NCBI GenBank assembly: GCA_005887895.1
Contig: VBPC01000179.1
Location: forward strand, 1 to 38,735
Length of the DNA stretch: 38,735 nucleotides
Direction of reading: 5' to 3'
DNA from: Candidatus Rokuibacteriota bacterium
GTDB taxonomy: Bacteria > Methylomirabilota > Methylomirabilia > Rokubacteriales > CSP1-6
Part shown: piece by piece, positions 1 to 7,672 of the stretch
Layout: every line of letters starts with the position of its first letter
Numbering within the stretch: the stretch's first letter is position 1
Program-made: the position numbers and the translations under genes
Notes under the pieces: generated by a model
The model's input: the letters and a program-made list of their open reading frames with translations, nothing else
Databases searched by the model: none
What the model was told of the DNA's origin: nothing

Positions 1-586
1 CGCGCAGGAAGCCGAGGATCTCGTTGCGGTACCGCTCCGGCCGGATGAGGTCGGGATGGCCGTCGATGTACTCGGTCAGCCACCGTTGATGGCCGGACAT
101 CTTGAAGAAGTAGTTCTCTTCCTCGATCCAGGTCAACGGGGTGAGATGGTCGGGGCACTTGCCGTCGACGATCTCCTTTTCGGTGTAGAAGCGCTCGCAG
201 CCGAAACAGTAGTGGCCGCCGTAGGTGCCCAGGTAGATCTCGCCGGCGTCCCACAGCTTCTGGAGAAACGCCTGCACCACCTTCTCGTGTCGCGGCTCCG
301 TCGTGCGGATGAAGTCGTCGTTGGTGATCCCCAGCCGCCGCCACGTCTCGCGGAACAGGCCCGAGTTGCGGTCGGCGAGCGCCTGCGGAGTCAGCCCGCT
401 CTTCGTCGCCGACTGAGCGATCTTGTCGCCGTGCTCGTCGGTCCCGGTGAGGAAGAACACGTCGTCGCCGGCCAGCCGCCGGTAGCGCGCCATGGCGTCG
501 GCGGCGATCGTCGTGTAGGCGTGCCCGAGATGCGGCGCGTCGTTGACGTAGTAGATCGGGGTGGTGAGGTAGAACGTGCCGCTCAC
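1..586 (-). CDS. metG: Methionyl-tRNA synthetase, N-terminal part (cut by window edge)
   Basis: Charges tRNA-Met with methionine in the cytoplasm. The visible ~195 residues begin SGTFYLTTPIYYVNDAPHLG, the class I synthetase start with the HIGH-like HLGH motif, followed by GTDEHGDK, and later by paired cysteines of the connective zinc domain (GGHYCFGCERFY, then DGKCPDHL). The KMSKS end lies outside the window. I chose GTG at 586 because homologues start at this residue; an in-frame GTG at 595 would add three residues. It is the last gene of the minus-strand cluster tmk-holB-ricT-SBP-metG. No clear Shine-Dalgarno sequence is visible. Confidence 0.93.
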   Translation of the reverse strand, partial: MSGTFYLTTPIYYVNDAPHLGHAYTTIAADAMARYRRLAGDDVFFLTGTDEHGDKIAQSATKSGLTPQALADRNSGLFRETWRRLGITNDDFIRTTEPRHEKVVQAFLQKLWDAGEIYLGTYGGHYCFGCERFYTEKEIVDGKCPDHLTPLTWIEEENYFFKMSGHQRWLTEYIDGHPDLIRPERYRNEILGFLR

Positions 587-609
587 GGCTGTCACTCTAG
601 CATGGCGCC

Positions 610-636
610 GGCGCGCGGCCGGACGGCCGGCGCGCG
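610..636 (-). terminator. GC-rich hairpin after the solute-binding gene
   Basis: An inverted repeat (arms about 610-620 and 625-636, loop GGAC, one bulge) lies directly behind the stop of the substrate-binding gene and before metG. There is no T tract, so it may only slow polymerase or protect the 3' end of the upstream message. Confidence 0.3.
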
Positions 637-637
637 C

Positions 638-1879
638 TCAGCAGTGGCGGCAGGGCGGGACGTCCCGGCTGTAGACGGGCTGCCGCAGGAACTCCTCGGG
701 GCTGTATTTCCAGAACTGCGACACGGCCGGAATGGTCAGGATCACCGTGTTCTGCAGCTCGCCGTCCTTGTTGCGCTCGACCTTGCGGATGTAGATGTTC
801 TGGACGGGGTTGCCCCAGGCGTCGAGCTTGACCGGGCCGCGCGGGGCGTCGACGATCTCCACCTTGCGCAAGGCCGCCAGCAGCGCCTCGCGATCCTCCA
901 CCTTGCCGCCCACGGCCTTGACCGCCTCGTGGATCCAGCGGCCGCTCGTGTAATTCGTCTCGGAGAAGTACGACGGCACCTTGCCGAACCGCTCCCGGTA
1001 CGCCTTGACGAAGCGGCGATTGATGGGCGTGTCGAGCGCGGCGCTGTACATCAGCGGCGTGATCACGCCGAGCGCCTCGTCGCCCATCTGGGGCAGCAGC
1101 GCCTCGTCGACGGCGGGGCCGCCGCCGATCAGCGCGATCCGGCCGGTCAGCCCGGCGTCCTGATATTGCTTGAAGAACTGCAGCGTGGAGGCGCCGGCGA
1201 TCATCGTGAAGACGGCGTCGACGTCGCGCCGCAGCTTCGAGATGTAGGGCGCGAGGTCCATCGCGCCGAGCGGCACCCACAGCTTCTGGACGACCTGGCC
1301 GCCCGACTCCTCGAAGGTCTTCTGGAAGCCGCCGACGACTTCCCAGGCGAAGGCGTAGTCGGAGGCGATCACCGCGACCTTCCGGTGGCCGAGCGTGCGG
1401 GCGGCGTACTCGCCGAAGGGATGCGAGGGCTGGCTGGACGCCCACCCGGTGCGAATGACCCACCGGTACTTGAGCCGCTGGGTGAGGTCGTCGGAGGCGG
1501 CGGTGGTGATGAGGCCCGGCACGCGGTACTCCTCGATCTTCGGCGCCAGCGCGTAGCCGAGGTGACCGAACAGCACGCCGGCGACCAGGTGCACGCGGTC
1601 GTGCTCCACGAGCTTGCGCATCTTGCTCAGCGCGACGTCGGGGCGCGCCTGGCTGTCCTCCACGATCAGCTCGACCTTGCGGCCGGCCATCTGCGCGCCG
1701 ATCTCGTCGAGGTACAGCGTGAGGCCGTTGACCATGTCCTTGGCGGCCTGGGCGGCGATGCCGGTGAGATCGGTGACGAAGCCGATCTTGATCGGGGCCG
1801 GCTGCGCGGGCACGGCGCCGGGGCCGACGAGCAGGGCGAGGGCGGCAACGCCGAGCAGGGCGACGCGGATCCCGGTCAT
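638..1879 (-). CDS. ABC transporter substrate-binding protein, branched-chain amino acid type
   Basis: 413 residues. A signal peptide of about 25 residues (hydrophobic LLGVAALALLVGPGAVPAQ) precedes the typical family start PIKIGFVTDLTGIAA. The fold is that of Peripla_BP_6/LivJ-like periplasmic receptors, which bind amino acids, amides or aromatic acids and deliver them to an ABC permease. No permease or ATPase of this type lies nearby, so this is an orphan receptor and the ligand cannot be told. It sits 12 bases after ricT, inside a conserved housekeeping cluster, which suggests a lineage-specific insertion. The C-terminus holds two cysteines (CRHC). Confidence 0.85.
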   Translation of the reverse strand: MTGIRVALLGVAALALLVGPGAVPAQPAPIKIGFVTDLTGIAAQAAKDMVNGLTLYLDEIGAQMAGRKVELIVEDSQARPDVALSKMRKLVEHDRVHLVAGVLFGHLGYALAPKIEEYRVPGLITTAASDDLTQRLKYRWVIRTGWASSQPSHPFGEYAARTLGHRKVAVIASDYAFAWEVVGGFQKTFEESGGQVVQKLWVPLGAMDLAPYISKLRRDVDAVFTMIAGASTLQFFKQYQDAGLTGRIALIGGGPAVDEALLPQMGDEALGVITPLMYSAALDTPINRRFVKAYRERFGKVPSYFSETNYTSGRWIHEAVKAVGGKVEDREALLAALRKVEIVDAPRGPVKLDAWGNPVQNIYIRKVERNKDGELQNTVILTIPAVSQFWKYSPEEFLRQPVYSRDVPPCRHC

Positions 1880-1891
1880 GGCTCGCTCTTT

Positions 1892-2743
1892 CTACGGCGC
1901 GATGTGCGACCGCCCCTCCCACGTCAGCTGATCGAGCGGCACCGCGGCCTCGGTCCCGTCGGGGAAGCCGACGATCACCGACTGGGCGAGGACGCGGATC
2001 GAGCGCACCTTGCCGGTCATGCAGCCGCCGCCGCCGCACGACGCCTGGCACGGCGTGTTCACGCGCGGCAGCCGCGAGCGCAGCTCCTGGTACGTCGAGA
2101 ATTCGTAGAGCAGGCAGCACTTGAGCCGGCCGCAATTGCCCAGCAGCCGGCTGTCGGTGAGCGGCATGTCCTGCGTCTTGGCCATCTTCACCGAGATCGG
2201 CTCGAACTTCCGCAGATGCGAGGAGCAGCAGAGCTGCCGTCCGCAGGGGCCGATGCCGTCCATCACCCTGGTGGTATCGCGGGCGCCGATCTGGCGCATC
2301 TCGATGCGGGCGCGAAACTCGCGGGCGAGGTCCCGCACGAGCTCGCGGAAGTCCACGCGCTCCTCGGAGTTGAAGTACACGGTCACGCGGCGCTCGGTGC
2401 CGGACATCTCGACGTCGACCACCTTCATCGGCATCGACCGGGCGCGGGCCAGCCGCTGGGCGCTCTCCACCGCGCGGGTCTCCCGCTGGCGGCGCGTGCG
2501 ATATTCCTGCGCCTCGGCCGGGGTCGCCGCGCGCACGACGCGCCGGTAGAGCCGGTCGCGCTTGAAGTCCGGCAGCGCCCGGCGCGGCCGGCGGACCTCC
2601 CCGACGTCGGTCCCGGTGGTGGTCTCCACCATGACGATGTCGCCGACACTCGGCGCCACGTCGTCGACCAGCTTGTAGTCATCGGCCGGCACGGCGTCGC
2701 GCAGCCGGACGCCGATCAGCCACTCCTCGCGAATCTCTTCCAT
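1892..2743 (-). CDS. ricT: PSP1-domain protein RicT (YaaT)
   Basis: 283 residues. Cysteine-rich motifs GPCGRQLCCSSH, GNCGRLKCCLLYE and CQASCGGGGC fall in the C-terminal half, after a PSP1 domain (residues about 60-150). In Bacillus, RicT acts with RicA and RicF, binds Fe-S clusters and influences RNase Y-dependent RNA maturation; elsewhere its role is less clear. The place directly after holB is the classic neighbourhood of this family and supports the call. The start ATG at 2743 lies 21 bases after the holB stop. Confidence 0.9.
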   Translation of the reverse strand: MEEIREEWLIGVRLRDAVPADDYKLVDDVAPSVGDIVMVETTTGTDVGEVRRPRRALPDFKRDRLYRRVVRAATPAEAQEYRTRRQRETRAVESAQRLARARSMPMKVVDVEMSGTERRVTVYFNSEERVDFRELVRDLAREFRARIEMRQIGARDTTRVMDGIGPCGRQLCCSSHLRKFEPISVKMAKTQDMPLTDSRLLGNCGRLKCCLLYEFSTYQELRSRLPRVNTPCQASCGGGGCMTGKVRSIRVLAQSVIVGFPDGTEAAVPLDQLTWEGRSHIAP

Positions 2744-2764
2744 TCCGCCCTCACTCCTGCTCGG

Positions 2765-3649
2765 TCAGGCGGCTCGCACCACCAGACGGCCGATGACCGT
2801 CTCCACGGTGAGCCGCGGGGTGACATTGTTGATCAGCGTCTCGCGCGCGGTCCGGCACGCCTCGATGACGGCCAGCAGCGCGTGATCGGTCCAGCGCGCG
2901 GCCTCGACGGCGAGATCGCCGGCGCGCGCGGCGTCGCTCAGCAGCGCGGCCGGCGCGCCGGCCCGGGCCAGCAGCAGGTCGCGGCACAGCAGCCAGGCGC
3001 CGTCGATCAGCGCCTCGGCCTTGTCGCGATCGACGCGCTCGGTGCGCCGGAAGAGCCCGGGCGCCCCGTCGGCCCGGGCGGCCTCGACCAGCGCCAGCGC
3101 TTCGCCCACGACGGCGGCCGCGCGGCCCGCGTCGCGCGCCTGGAAGCGCACGACCTGGCAGCGCGAGATGACCGTGGCCGGCACCGCCCGCACGCCGGGC
3201 AGCACGAGGATCACCACCGTCCCCGGCGGCGGCTCCTCCAGGAACTTGAGGAACGCCTGCGGCGCCTCGCCGGTCATGCGGTCCGCCTCGTCCACGATGA
3301 ACACGCGCGCGCCGGCCAGCGCGGGGCGCAGCGACGCCTGGCGCTCGAGCTCGCGGATCGCGCCGATGCGAATCGCGCGCGCGCCCTTGGGGTTGCTGTC
3401 GGGCGGCGTCGGCGCCAGCGCGTGCAGATCCGGATGCGTGCCGGCGGCGGCGAGCGCGCACCCGCGGCAGCGCGCGCAGCCGCGCCCCGTCTCGCACAGC
3501 AGCGTCTGGGCGAACGCGCGCGCCGTCGTCATGCGGCCGGCGCCGGGCGGGCCGACGAACGCGTACGCGTGAGCCACGCGCCCGCCTTCGAGCGCGCGGC
3601 GCAGCAGCTCGACGGCGCGCGGCTGATCGCGGATCGTCTCAAGCGCCAC
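2765..3649 (-). CDS. holB: DNA polymerase III subunit delta prime
   Basis: 294 residues, clamp-loader subunit that helps place the beta clamp on DNA. An N-terminal AAA+ domain has GPPGAGRMTTA at a degenerate Walker A (lysine replaced), four zinc cysteines (C52, C58, C61, C64) and the Walker B-like FIVDEADRM, followed by FLKFLEEPPPG and the sensor ISRCQ. The start GTG at 3649 overlaps the restored tmk stop (3639-3641), which indicates translational coupling. The open frame continues upstream to 4162, but that part is tmk read out of frame. Delta prime does not need ATP in E. coli, so the altered Walker A is not alarming. Confidence 0.9.
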   Translation of the reverse strand: MALETIRDQPRAVELLRRALEGGRVAHAYAFVGPPGAGRMTTARAFAQTLLCETGRGCARCRGCALAAAGTHPDLHALAPTPPDSNPKGARAIRIGAIRELERQASLRPALAGARVFIVDEADRMTGEAPQAFLKFLEEPPPGTVVILVLPGVRAVPATVISRCQVVRFQARDAGRAAAVVGEALALVEAARADGAPGLFRRTERVDRDKAEALIDGAWLLCRDLLLARAGAPAALLSDAARAGDLAVEAARWTDHALLAVIEACRTARETLINNVTPRLTVETVIGRLVVRAA

Positions 3650-4134
3650 GCAGGAACTCCCCGACGATCGCCTGCACGTCGGCGGCGACGGCGTCCGGCG
3701 AGCGCCCGGCGTCGACGACTCGCACGCGCTTGGGCTCGGCGCGCTGGATCTCGAGGTAGCCGCGCCGGACGCGCCGGTGGAAGGCCAGCGCCTGGCGGGA
3801 TCAGCTCCGGCTCGAGCCGGCCGGCGTGACCCTGATAGGCGACGGTGGCATCCGTGTAGCGATCGCAGAGGACGACCCGCCGCGCGCGCAGCGCCGGCCG
3901 GATGCGCTCGACCACGTGCTGATGGCGGGCGGCCAGGAAGAGGAACGTCTGGGTCAGCGGCGGCACGTCGTGCTCGAAGAGCCGGCGCACGGCGGCGCCG
4001 AAGGGCGTGCCGTCGGGCTCGCGCGTCTGCTCGACGGGATAACCCTGTCGCTTCAGCCAGCGTGCGAGGCGGAGCATCTGGGTCGTCTTGCCCGACCCCT
4101 CGACGCCCTCGAACGTGACGAGCACTCCCCGCAA
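3639..4134 (-). pseudogene. tmk: Thymidylate kinase with internal deletion and frameshift
   Basis: The N-terminal part is clear: VTFEGVEGSGKTTQ (P-loop), TREPDGTPFG, LFLAARHQH and CDRYTDATVAYQG. At about 3795-3802 the frame breaks. The true C-terminus (LAFHRRVRRGYLEI, VVDAGRSPDAVAADVQ, stop 3639-3641) continues in another frame. Compared with the E. coli enzyme, roughly 40 residues are missing at the break, covering the core beta strand and the lid. As written the enzyme could not work, yet tmk is normally essential, so an assembly error is more likely than a real null allele. The start is TTG at 4134, supported by GGAGG seven bases before it. Confidence 0.8.
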
Positions 4135-4239
4135 CGTTGCGCCTCCAACCCCCCGCGGTCACGTCACTCTAGCACGAGGGCCGGGGCCGCTCCTCGGGGG
4201 ATGGCGGTCGTGCTACGCTGCCGGCGGCGTCAGCCCACC

Positions 4240-4662
4240 ATGACCTCCGTCGAGCTCGTCGAGCGCCGCCCGACCGTGGAGGAGTACGTGCGGCTCATCG
4301 CCGCGGCGCAGTGGAAGCCCCGCGATCCCGAGGCCATCGGACGGGCGCTGGCGGGCTCCATCTTCGCGTTCTGTGCCGTGGTCGAGGGGCGGACGGTCGG
4401 CATGGGCCGCGTCATCGGCGACGGCGGCCTCCACTACTACCTCACCGACATCGTCATCGATCCCGGTTTCCAGCGGCGCGGCGTCGGCGGCCGGATCGTT
4501 CGCGCGCTCACCGAGCGGGTGGAGGGTGTCCCCTACCGCAACACGTGGGTCGGCCTGTTCGCCGGGGAGGGCACCGCCGAGTTCTATGCGCACTTCGGCT
4601 ACAAGGCCCAGCGGCCGACCGGTCCGGCCATGTACCGCTGGCTCAACCGCCCCGAGGCGTGA
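4240..4662 (+). CDS. GNAT family N-acetyltransferase
   Basis: 140 residues. The acetyl-CoA-binding motif A is visible as IDPGFQRRGVGGRIVRAL (about residues 75-92), followed by the family's C-terminal EFYAHFGYKAQ. GNAT enzymes move an acetyl group from acetyl-CoA to an amine; the substrate cannot be read from sequence. The ATG at 4240 was chosen because the domain starts there; the frame is open further upstream only because it runs antisense to tmk. It overlaps or nearly abuts the following CYTH gene. Confidence 0.85.
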   Translation: MTSVELVERRPTVEEYVRLIAAAQWKPRDPEAIGRALAGSIFAFCAVVEGRTVGMGRVIGDGGLHYYLTDIVIDPGFQRRGVGGRIVRALTERVEGVPYRNTWVGLFAGEGTAEFYAHFGYKAQRPTGPAMYRWLNRPEA

Positions 4663-4676
4663 GCCGCTCCGGCGGC

Positions 4677-5195
4677 ATGGCGCGCAACGTCGAGATCAAG
4701 GCGCGCGTCGGTGACCCGGCCGGCCTGCGCGCGCGCGTGGCGTCCCGGGCGACCGCGCCGCCGGCGCTGCTCCGGCAGACCGACACGTTCTTCCGCGTGC
4801 CGTCGGGTCGGCTGAAGCTGCGCGACTTCGGCGACGGCGCGGGCGAGCTCATCTTCTACGAGCGTCCCGACCGCCCCGGCCCGAAGGAATCGTCGTACGC
4901 GCGCGCGGCGTGCGTAGAGCCGGCCGCGGTCAGCGCGGTGCTCGGCGAGGCGCTCGGCGTGCGCGGCGTCGTGGAGAAGCGTCGCGAGGTGTTCCTGCTC
5001 GACCGCACGCGCATCCACCTCGACGAGGTCCGCGGCCTCGGCTGGTTCATGGAGATCGAGGTCGTGCTGGAGGACGGCGAGGCGGCGGCCGACGGCGAGC
5101 GCGTGGCCCGCGCGCTCCTGGCCGAGCTCGAGATCCCCGCCGCGATGCTGCTCGCGCCCGCCTACATCGACCTTCTCGAGAGCACCGGCCGCTGA
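4677..5195 (+). CDS. CYTH-domain protein (class IV adenylate cyclase-like triphosphatase)
   Basis: 172 residues. The N-terminal EIKARV matches the ExExK signature of CYTH/triphosphate tunnel metalloenzymes. Charged strands of the tunnel follow: KLRDF, FYERPD, EKRREVF, HLDEV and FMEIEVVLE. Members hydrolyse inorganic or nucleoside triphosphates or make cAMP; the sequence alone does not separate these. ATG 4677 fits the domain start. A GTG at 4659, overlapping the stop of the GNAT gene as GTGA, would add six residues and is a real alternative. Repeat array 1 starts just behind the stop. Confidence 0.8.
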   Translation: MARNVEIKARVGDPAGLRARVASRATAPPALLRQTDTFFRVPSGRLKLRDFGDGAGELIFYERPDRPGPKESSYARAACVEPAAVSAVLGEALGVRGVVEKRREVFLLDRTRIHLDEVRGLGWFMEIEVVLEDGEAAADGERVARALLAELEIPAAMLLAPAYIDLLESTGR

Positions 5196-5216
5196 GCGAG
5201 CTCGCGACGCCCGACA

Positions 5217-5460
5217 CCGAGGCGCGCCACGGCTTTGCCGGGGCGCGACGAGCATCGGGGGGTTGGGGGCCATTTCGGGGCCTCCAAAATCACGAGGCCA
5301 ACCGAGGCGCGCCACGGCTTTGCCGGGGCGCGCCGAGCATGCGGGGGGTTGGGGGGCCATTTCGGGGCCCCCAAAATCACGAGGCCAACCGAGGCGCGCC
5401 ACGGCTTTGCCGGGGCGCGCCGAGCATGCGGGGGGTTTGGGGGTCATTTCGGGGCCCCCA
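5217..5460 (-). repeat. Two-hairpin tandem repeat, array 1 (three units, 87 bp)
   Basis: Three near-identical units with a period of 87 bases (the motif CATTTCGGGG starts at 5271, 5358 and, as TCATTTCGGGG, 5445). Read on the minus strand, each unit has hairpin 1 (GGGGGCC, loop, GGCCCCC), a single-stranded ACCCCCCGCATGCTC, then hairpin 2 (GGCGCGCC-CGGC-aaa-GCCG-GGCGCGCC in paired form), then a linker. The array fills the gap between the convergent CYTH and acuC genes and begins a few bases after the acuC stop. It belongs to the same family as the arrays at 21025, 24008 and 33518. Confidence 0.85.
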
Positions 5461-5463
5461 ACA

Positions 5464-6591
5464 TTACAGACGGTGATACGGAAAGATCGTCGTCTGGACC
5501 GCGCCGACTTGGCGATCGGCGTACTCGCGGACGGCGCGCCCGATTTCCTCGGGAAGCGTGGCCGGCGCGTCCCACAGATCGCGTGACGTGAATCCGTAGC
5601 GCCGCGCGTCCTCCTCGAAGGCCTCGGGCAGCCGCGCGGGCAGCTCGACCCGATTGAGCACCGCCCACGCGACCGTCCACGCGCGCGCCACGTTGCGAAG
5701 GTCGTAGCCGCCGCCCCCCAGCGCGATCAGCCTGGGCGCGAGCGGCACGATGCGCTGGAGCGCGCGGGCGAAGCCTTGCACGTCGAGCGCGAGGTGCGTC
5801 AGCGGATCGGTCCGGTGCGAGTCGATGCCCAGCTGGGCGACGATGACGTCGGGCTTGAACCGCTCGAGCAACGGCGGCACCACCGCCTCGAAGGCGGGCA
5901 GGTACACCTCGGTGTCGGTGTAGGCCTCCAGCGGCAGGTTCACCGAGAAGCCGACCGCGTCGCCCTCGCCCTTTTCGTGGACGAAGCCGGTGCCGGGAAA
6001 CAGCCGCTCGCCGCGCTCGTGGGTGGAGATCGTCAGCACGTTGGGATCGCCGTAGAACGCGTACTGGACGCCGTCGCCGTGGTGGGCGTCGATGTCGACG
6101 TAGGCCACGCGCAGCCCGCGCTCGCGCAGGCGCAAGATTGCCAGCACGGCGTCGTTGACGTAGCAGAAGCCGGACGCGCGCTCCCGCATCGCATGATGCA
6201 GACCGCCGGCGAAGTGGAACACGCGCTCGGCCTCGCCGCGCATGACGAGGTCGGCGGCCAGCAGCGAGCCGGCAGCCACCAGCTGGGCGGCCTCCCACAC
6301 GCCACGGAACACGGGGTTGTCCCCGGGCCCGAGGCCGAACGCGGGCGCGCCGGGCGGCGCCGCGCCGGTGTTCGCCGCCTGCAGGACGCGCAGATACTCC
6401 GGCGCGTGGAACATCGCGAGGTCGCGCTCGGAGGCCGGCGTCGGCACGTGCACCGTCGCGCCCGGCAGCCGCGTGAGCCCGTAGGCCTGCATCAGCCGCC
6501 ACGTGAGCCCCAGGCGCTCCATGCGCAGCGGGTGCTCGGGCCCGTAGTCGAAGCGCGCCCAGTCGTCCGAATGGACCAGCGCCGTCTTCAT
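5464..6591 (-). CDS. acuC: Histone deacetylase family protein, AcuC type
   Basis: 375 residues, full length for the class I/II zinc deacetylase family. Metal and catalytic motifs are in place: GLHHAM (about residue 130), YVDIDAHHGDGVQ (about 165-177), STHERGERLFPGTG and LGGGGYD (about 290). In Bacillus, AcuC removes acetyl groups from acetyl-CoA synthetase; bacterial relatives also act on acetylpolyamines. Acetate kinase is encoded about 9 kb away, which fits but does not prove an acetate role. The ATG at 6591 gives the family's usual MKTALVHSDDW start. The stop TAA is followed within about five bases by repeat array 1. Confidence 0.9.
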   Translation of the reverse strand: MKTALVHSDDWARFDYGPEHPLRMERLGLTWRLMQAYGLTRLPGATVHVPTPASERDLAMFHAPEYLRVLQAANTGAAPPGAPAFGLGPGDNPVFRGVWEAAQLVAAGSLLAADLVMRGEAERVFHFAGGLHHAMRERASGFCYVNDAVLAILRLRERGLRVAYVDIDAHHGDGVQYAFYGDPNVLTISTHERGERLFPGTGFVHEKGEGDAVGFSVNLPLEAYTDTEVYLPAFEAVVPPLLERFKPDVIVAQLGIDSHRTDPLTHLALDVQGFARALQRIVPLAPRLIALGGGGYDLRNVARAWTVAWAVLNRVELPARLPEAFEEDARRYGFTSRDLWDAPATLPEEIGRAVREYADRQVGAVQTTIFPYHRL

Positions 6592-6663
6592 TGGTAGCGA
6601 GACCCGCTTACACGGATAGACACGTGGGTGGCCTGGTCTGGAAAGTTGTCGGCTCCAGCGGCC

Positions 6664-7095
6664 CTAGCGTTTCCAATGGCCGGACTTGCCGCCGCGTTTC
6701 TCGAGGAGCTGGAGATTCGTGATGCTCACGCCCTTCTCGAGGCCCTTGACCATGTCGTAGATGGTCAGTGCGGCGACGCCGGCAGCGGTCAGCGCCTCCA
6801 TCTCGACGCCGGTCTTGTCCACCGTGCTTACACGCGCGCGGATCTCGATCTGGCCGCGACGCGGCGAGGCCTGGAAGGCGACGTCGACGCGCGTGAGGCG
6901 CAGCGGGTGGCAGAGCGGAATGAGCTCCGGTGTGCGCTTGGCGGCCAGGATGCCGGCGGTGCGGGCGACGCCCAGCACGTCGCCCTTGGGCGCGTTGCCA
7001 CGCTGCACGGCGCGCAGCGTGGCCGGCCGCATCCGCACGATCGCGCGGGCGACCGCCTCTCGCACGGTTTCCGGCTTGGGTGAGACGTCGACCAT
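6664..7095 (-). CDS. moaC: Cyclic pyranopterin monophosphate synthase MoaC
   Basis: 143 residues from the first ATG. Carries out the second step of molybdenum cofactor synthesis, forming cyclic pyranopterin monophosphate. Motifs are clear: [44 protein letters not shown] and [10 protein letters not shown]. Homologues begin earlier, at LTHxDxxGxxRMVDVS. Here the codons before ATG 7095 read [14 protein letters not shown] in frame, yet no ATG, GTG or TTG exists in that stretch back to the preceding gene. Either a rare start such as CTG (near 7214) is used or the N-terminus has been lost. It fits the molybdenum theme of the window. Confidence 0.9.
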   Translation of the reverse strand: MVDVSPKPETVREAVARAIVRMRPATLRAVQRGNAPKGDVLGVARTAGILAAKRTPELIPLCHPLRLTRVDVAFQASPRRGQIEIRARVSTVDKTGVEMEALTAAGVAALTIYDMVKGLEKGVSITNLQLLEKRGGKSGHWKR

Positions 7096-7166
7096 GCGCG
7101 CGGCGCCCTGGTGGGTGAGGTGGGTGAGTCCGGCGAAGCCGTCGCGGGCGGCCGGCGGTTGCGGCG

Positions 7167-7193
7167 GGCGCCGTCGCGCAGGGCGACGGCGCC
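7167..7193 (-). promoter_or_regulatory. Perfect 11-bp hairpin before moaC
   Basis: GGCGCCGTCGC, loop of five bases, GCGACGGCGCC. It lies between the stop of the DUF465 gene (7215) and the moaC coding region, inside the stretch that still reads as MoaC-like further downstream. It could be a transcription pause or terminator without T tract, or a leader structure controlling moaC translation. Confidence 0.45.
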
Positions 7194-7214
7194 GCCGGCT
7201 GCGGTTCGCGGAGC

Positions 7215-7442
7215 TCAGGCGGTGACGCCGGAGCGATTGCCCCGGATGATGGCCTCCATGCGGTCCTTGGCCATCAACTTCAGCTTCTTCAGCTCGCTCA
7301 CGCGCCAGTGTTGGTCGGCCGAGAGCGCGGGGTTCCCGTTCAGTGTCTCCAGCTCCCGTTCGTATCCCTGGTGCTCGGAGCGAAGACGACGGAACTCCTC
7401 GTTCTCGGCCACGAGTCGCTCGATGAGATTCTCCTGGGTCAT
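7215..7442 (-). CDS. DUF465 / YdcH-like small coiled-coil protein
   Basis: 75 residues. An acidic and basic heptad-like helix ([20 protein letters not shown], then [19 protein letters not shown]) matches the DUF465 family of short two-helix proteins of unknown biochemical role. The ATG at 7442 is preferred because GGAGG stands eight bases before it; an ATG at 7502 would put the terminator-like stem inside the coding region. The gene lies behind the promoter at 7571-7600 and in front of moaC. Confidence 0.8.
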   Translation of the reverse strand: MTQENLIERLVAENEEFRRLRSEHQGYERELETLNGNPALSADQHWRVSELKKLKLMAKDRMEAIIRGNRSGVTA

Positions 7443-7476
7443 CGCGTCGGCCTCCATTCGCATGGCGGGCACGTCA

Positions 7477-7513
7477 GAAACAAACAAAGCCAGCGCTCTC
7501 ATCGATCGCTGGC
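7477..7513 (-). terminator. Intrinsic terminator or attenuator in the DUF465 leader
   Basis: On the minus strand GCCAGCG pairs with CGCTGGC (7 bp, loop of 11) and is followed by TTTGTTTGTTTC. It lies about 50-90 bases after the predicted transcription start and before the DUF465 start codon, so it would stop transcription early. Confidence 0.6.
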
Positions 7514-7570
7514 CTCGCGGACCCCTGACTCGATACCATCCCCCGTCCCGTCACTGGTCTCGGGTGCCTC

Positions 7571-7600
7571 CTTATAGCCTCGGATCGACCGAAGTGTCAA
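7571..7600 (-). promoter_or_regulatory. Sigma70-type promoter for DUF465/moaC
   Basis: Minus strand TTGACA (7600-7595), 18-base spacer, TATAAG (7576-7571). This is the closest match to a housekeeping promoter that I see in the window. Start of transcription expected near 7563. Confidence 0.6.
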
Positions 7601-7672
7601 GCAACGCCGGCGGCCGGCCGGGTCTCGGTCGGGGGCCGCGGCCCTCGGCCGGGTCCTCGGGGAGGCCGGCGG

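Noticed and set aside
56..3829. 1257-residue open frame on the plus strand, and similar long frames at 8057-9610 and 21003-23402
   Set aside because: They run antisense to clear genes (metG to tmk, tupC, D-aminoacylase) and have the low-complexity R/A/G/H/D composition of GC-rich shadow frames.
2765..4162. A 465-residue fused Tmk-HolB protein
   Set aside because: The first ~170 residues are tmk read in the wrong frame; the real HolB starts at 3649.
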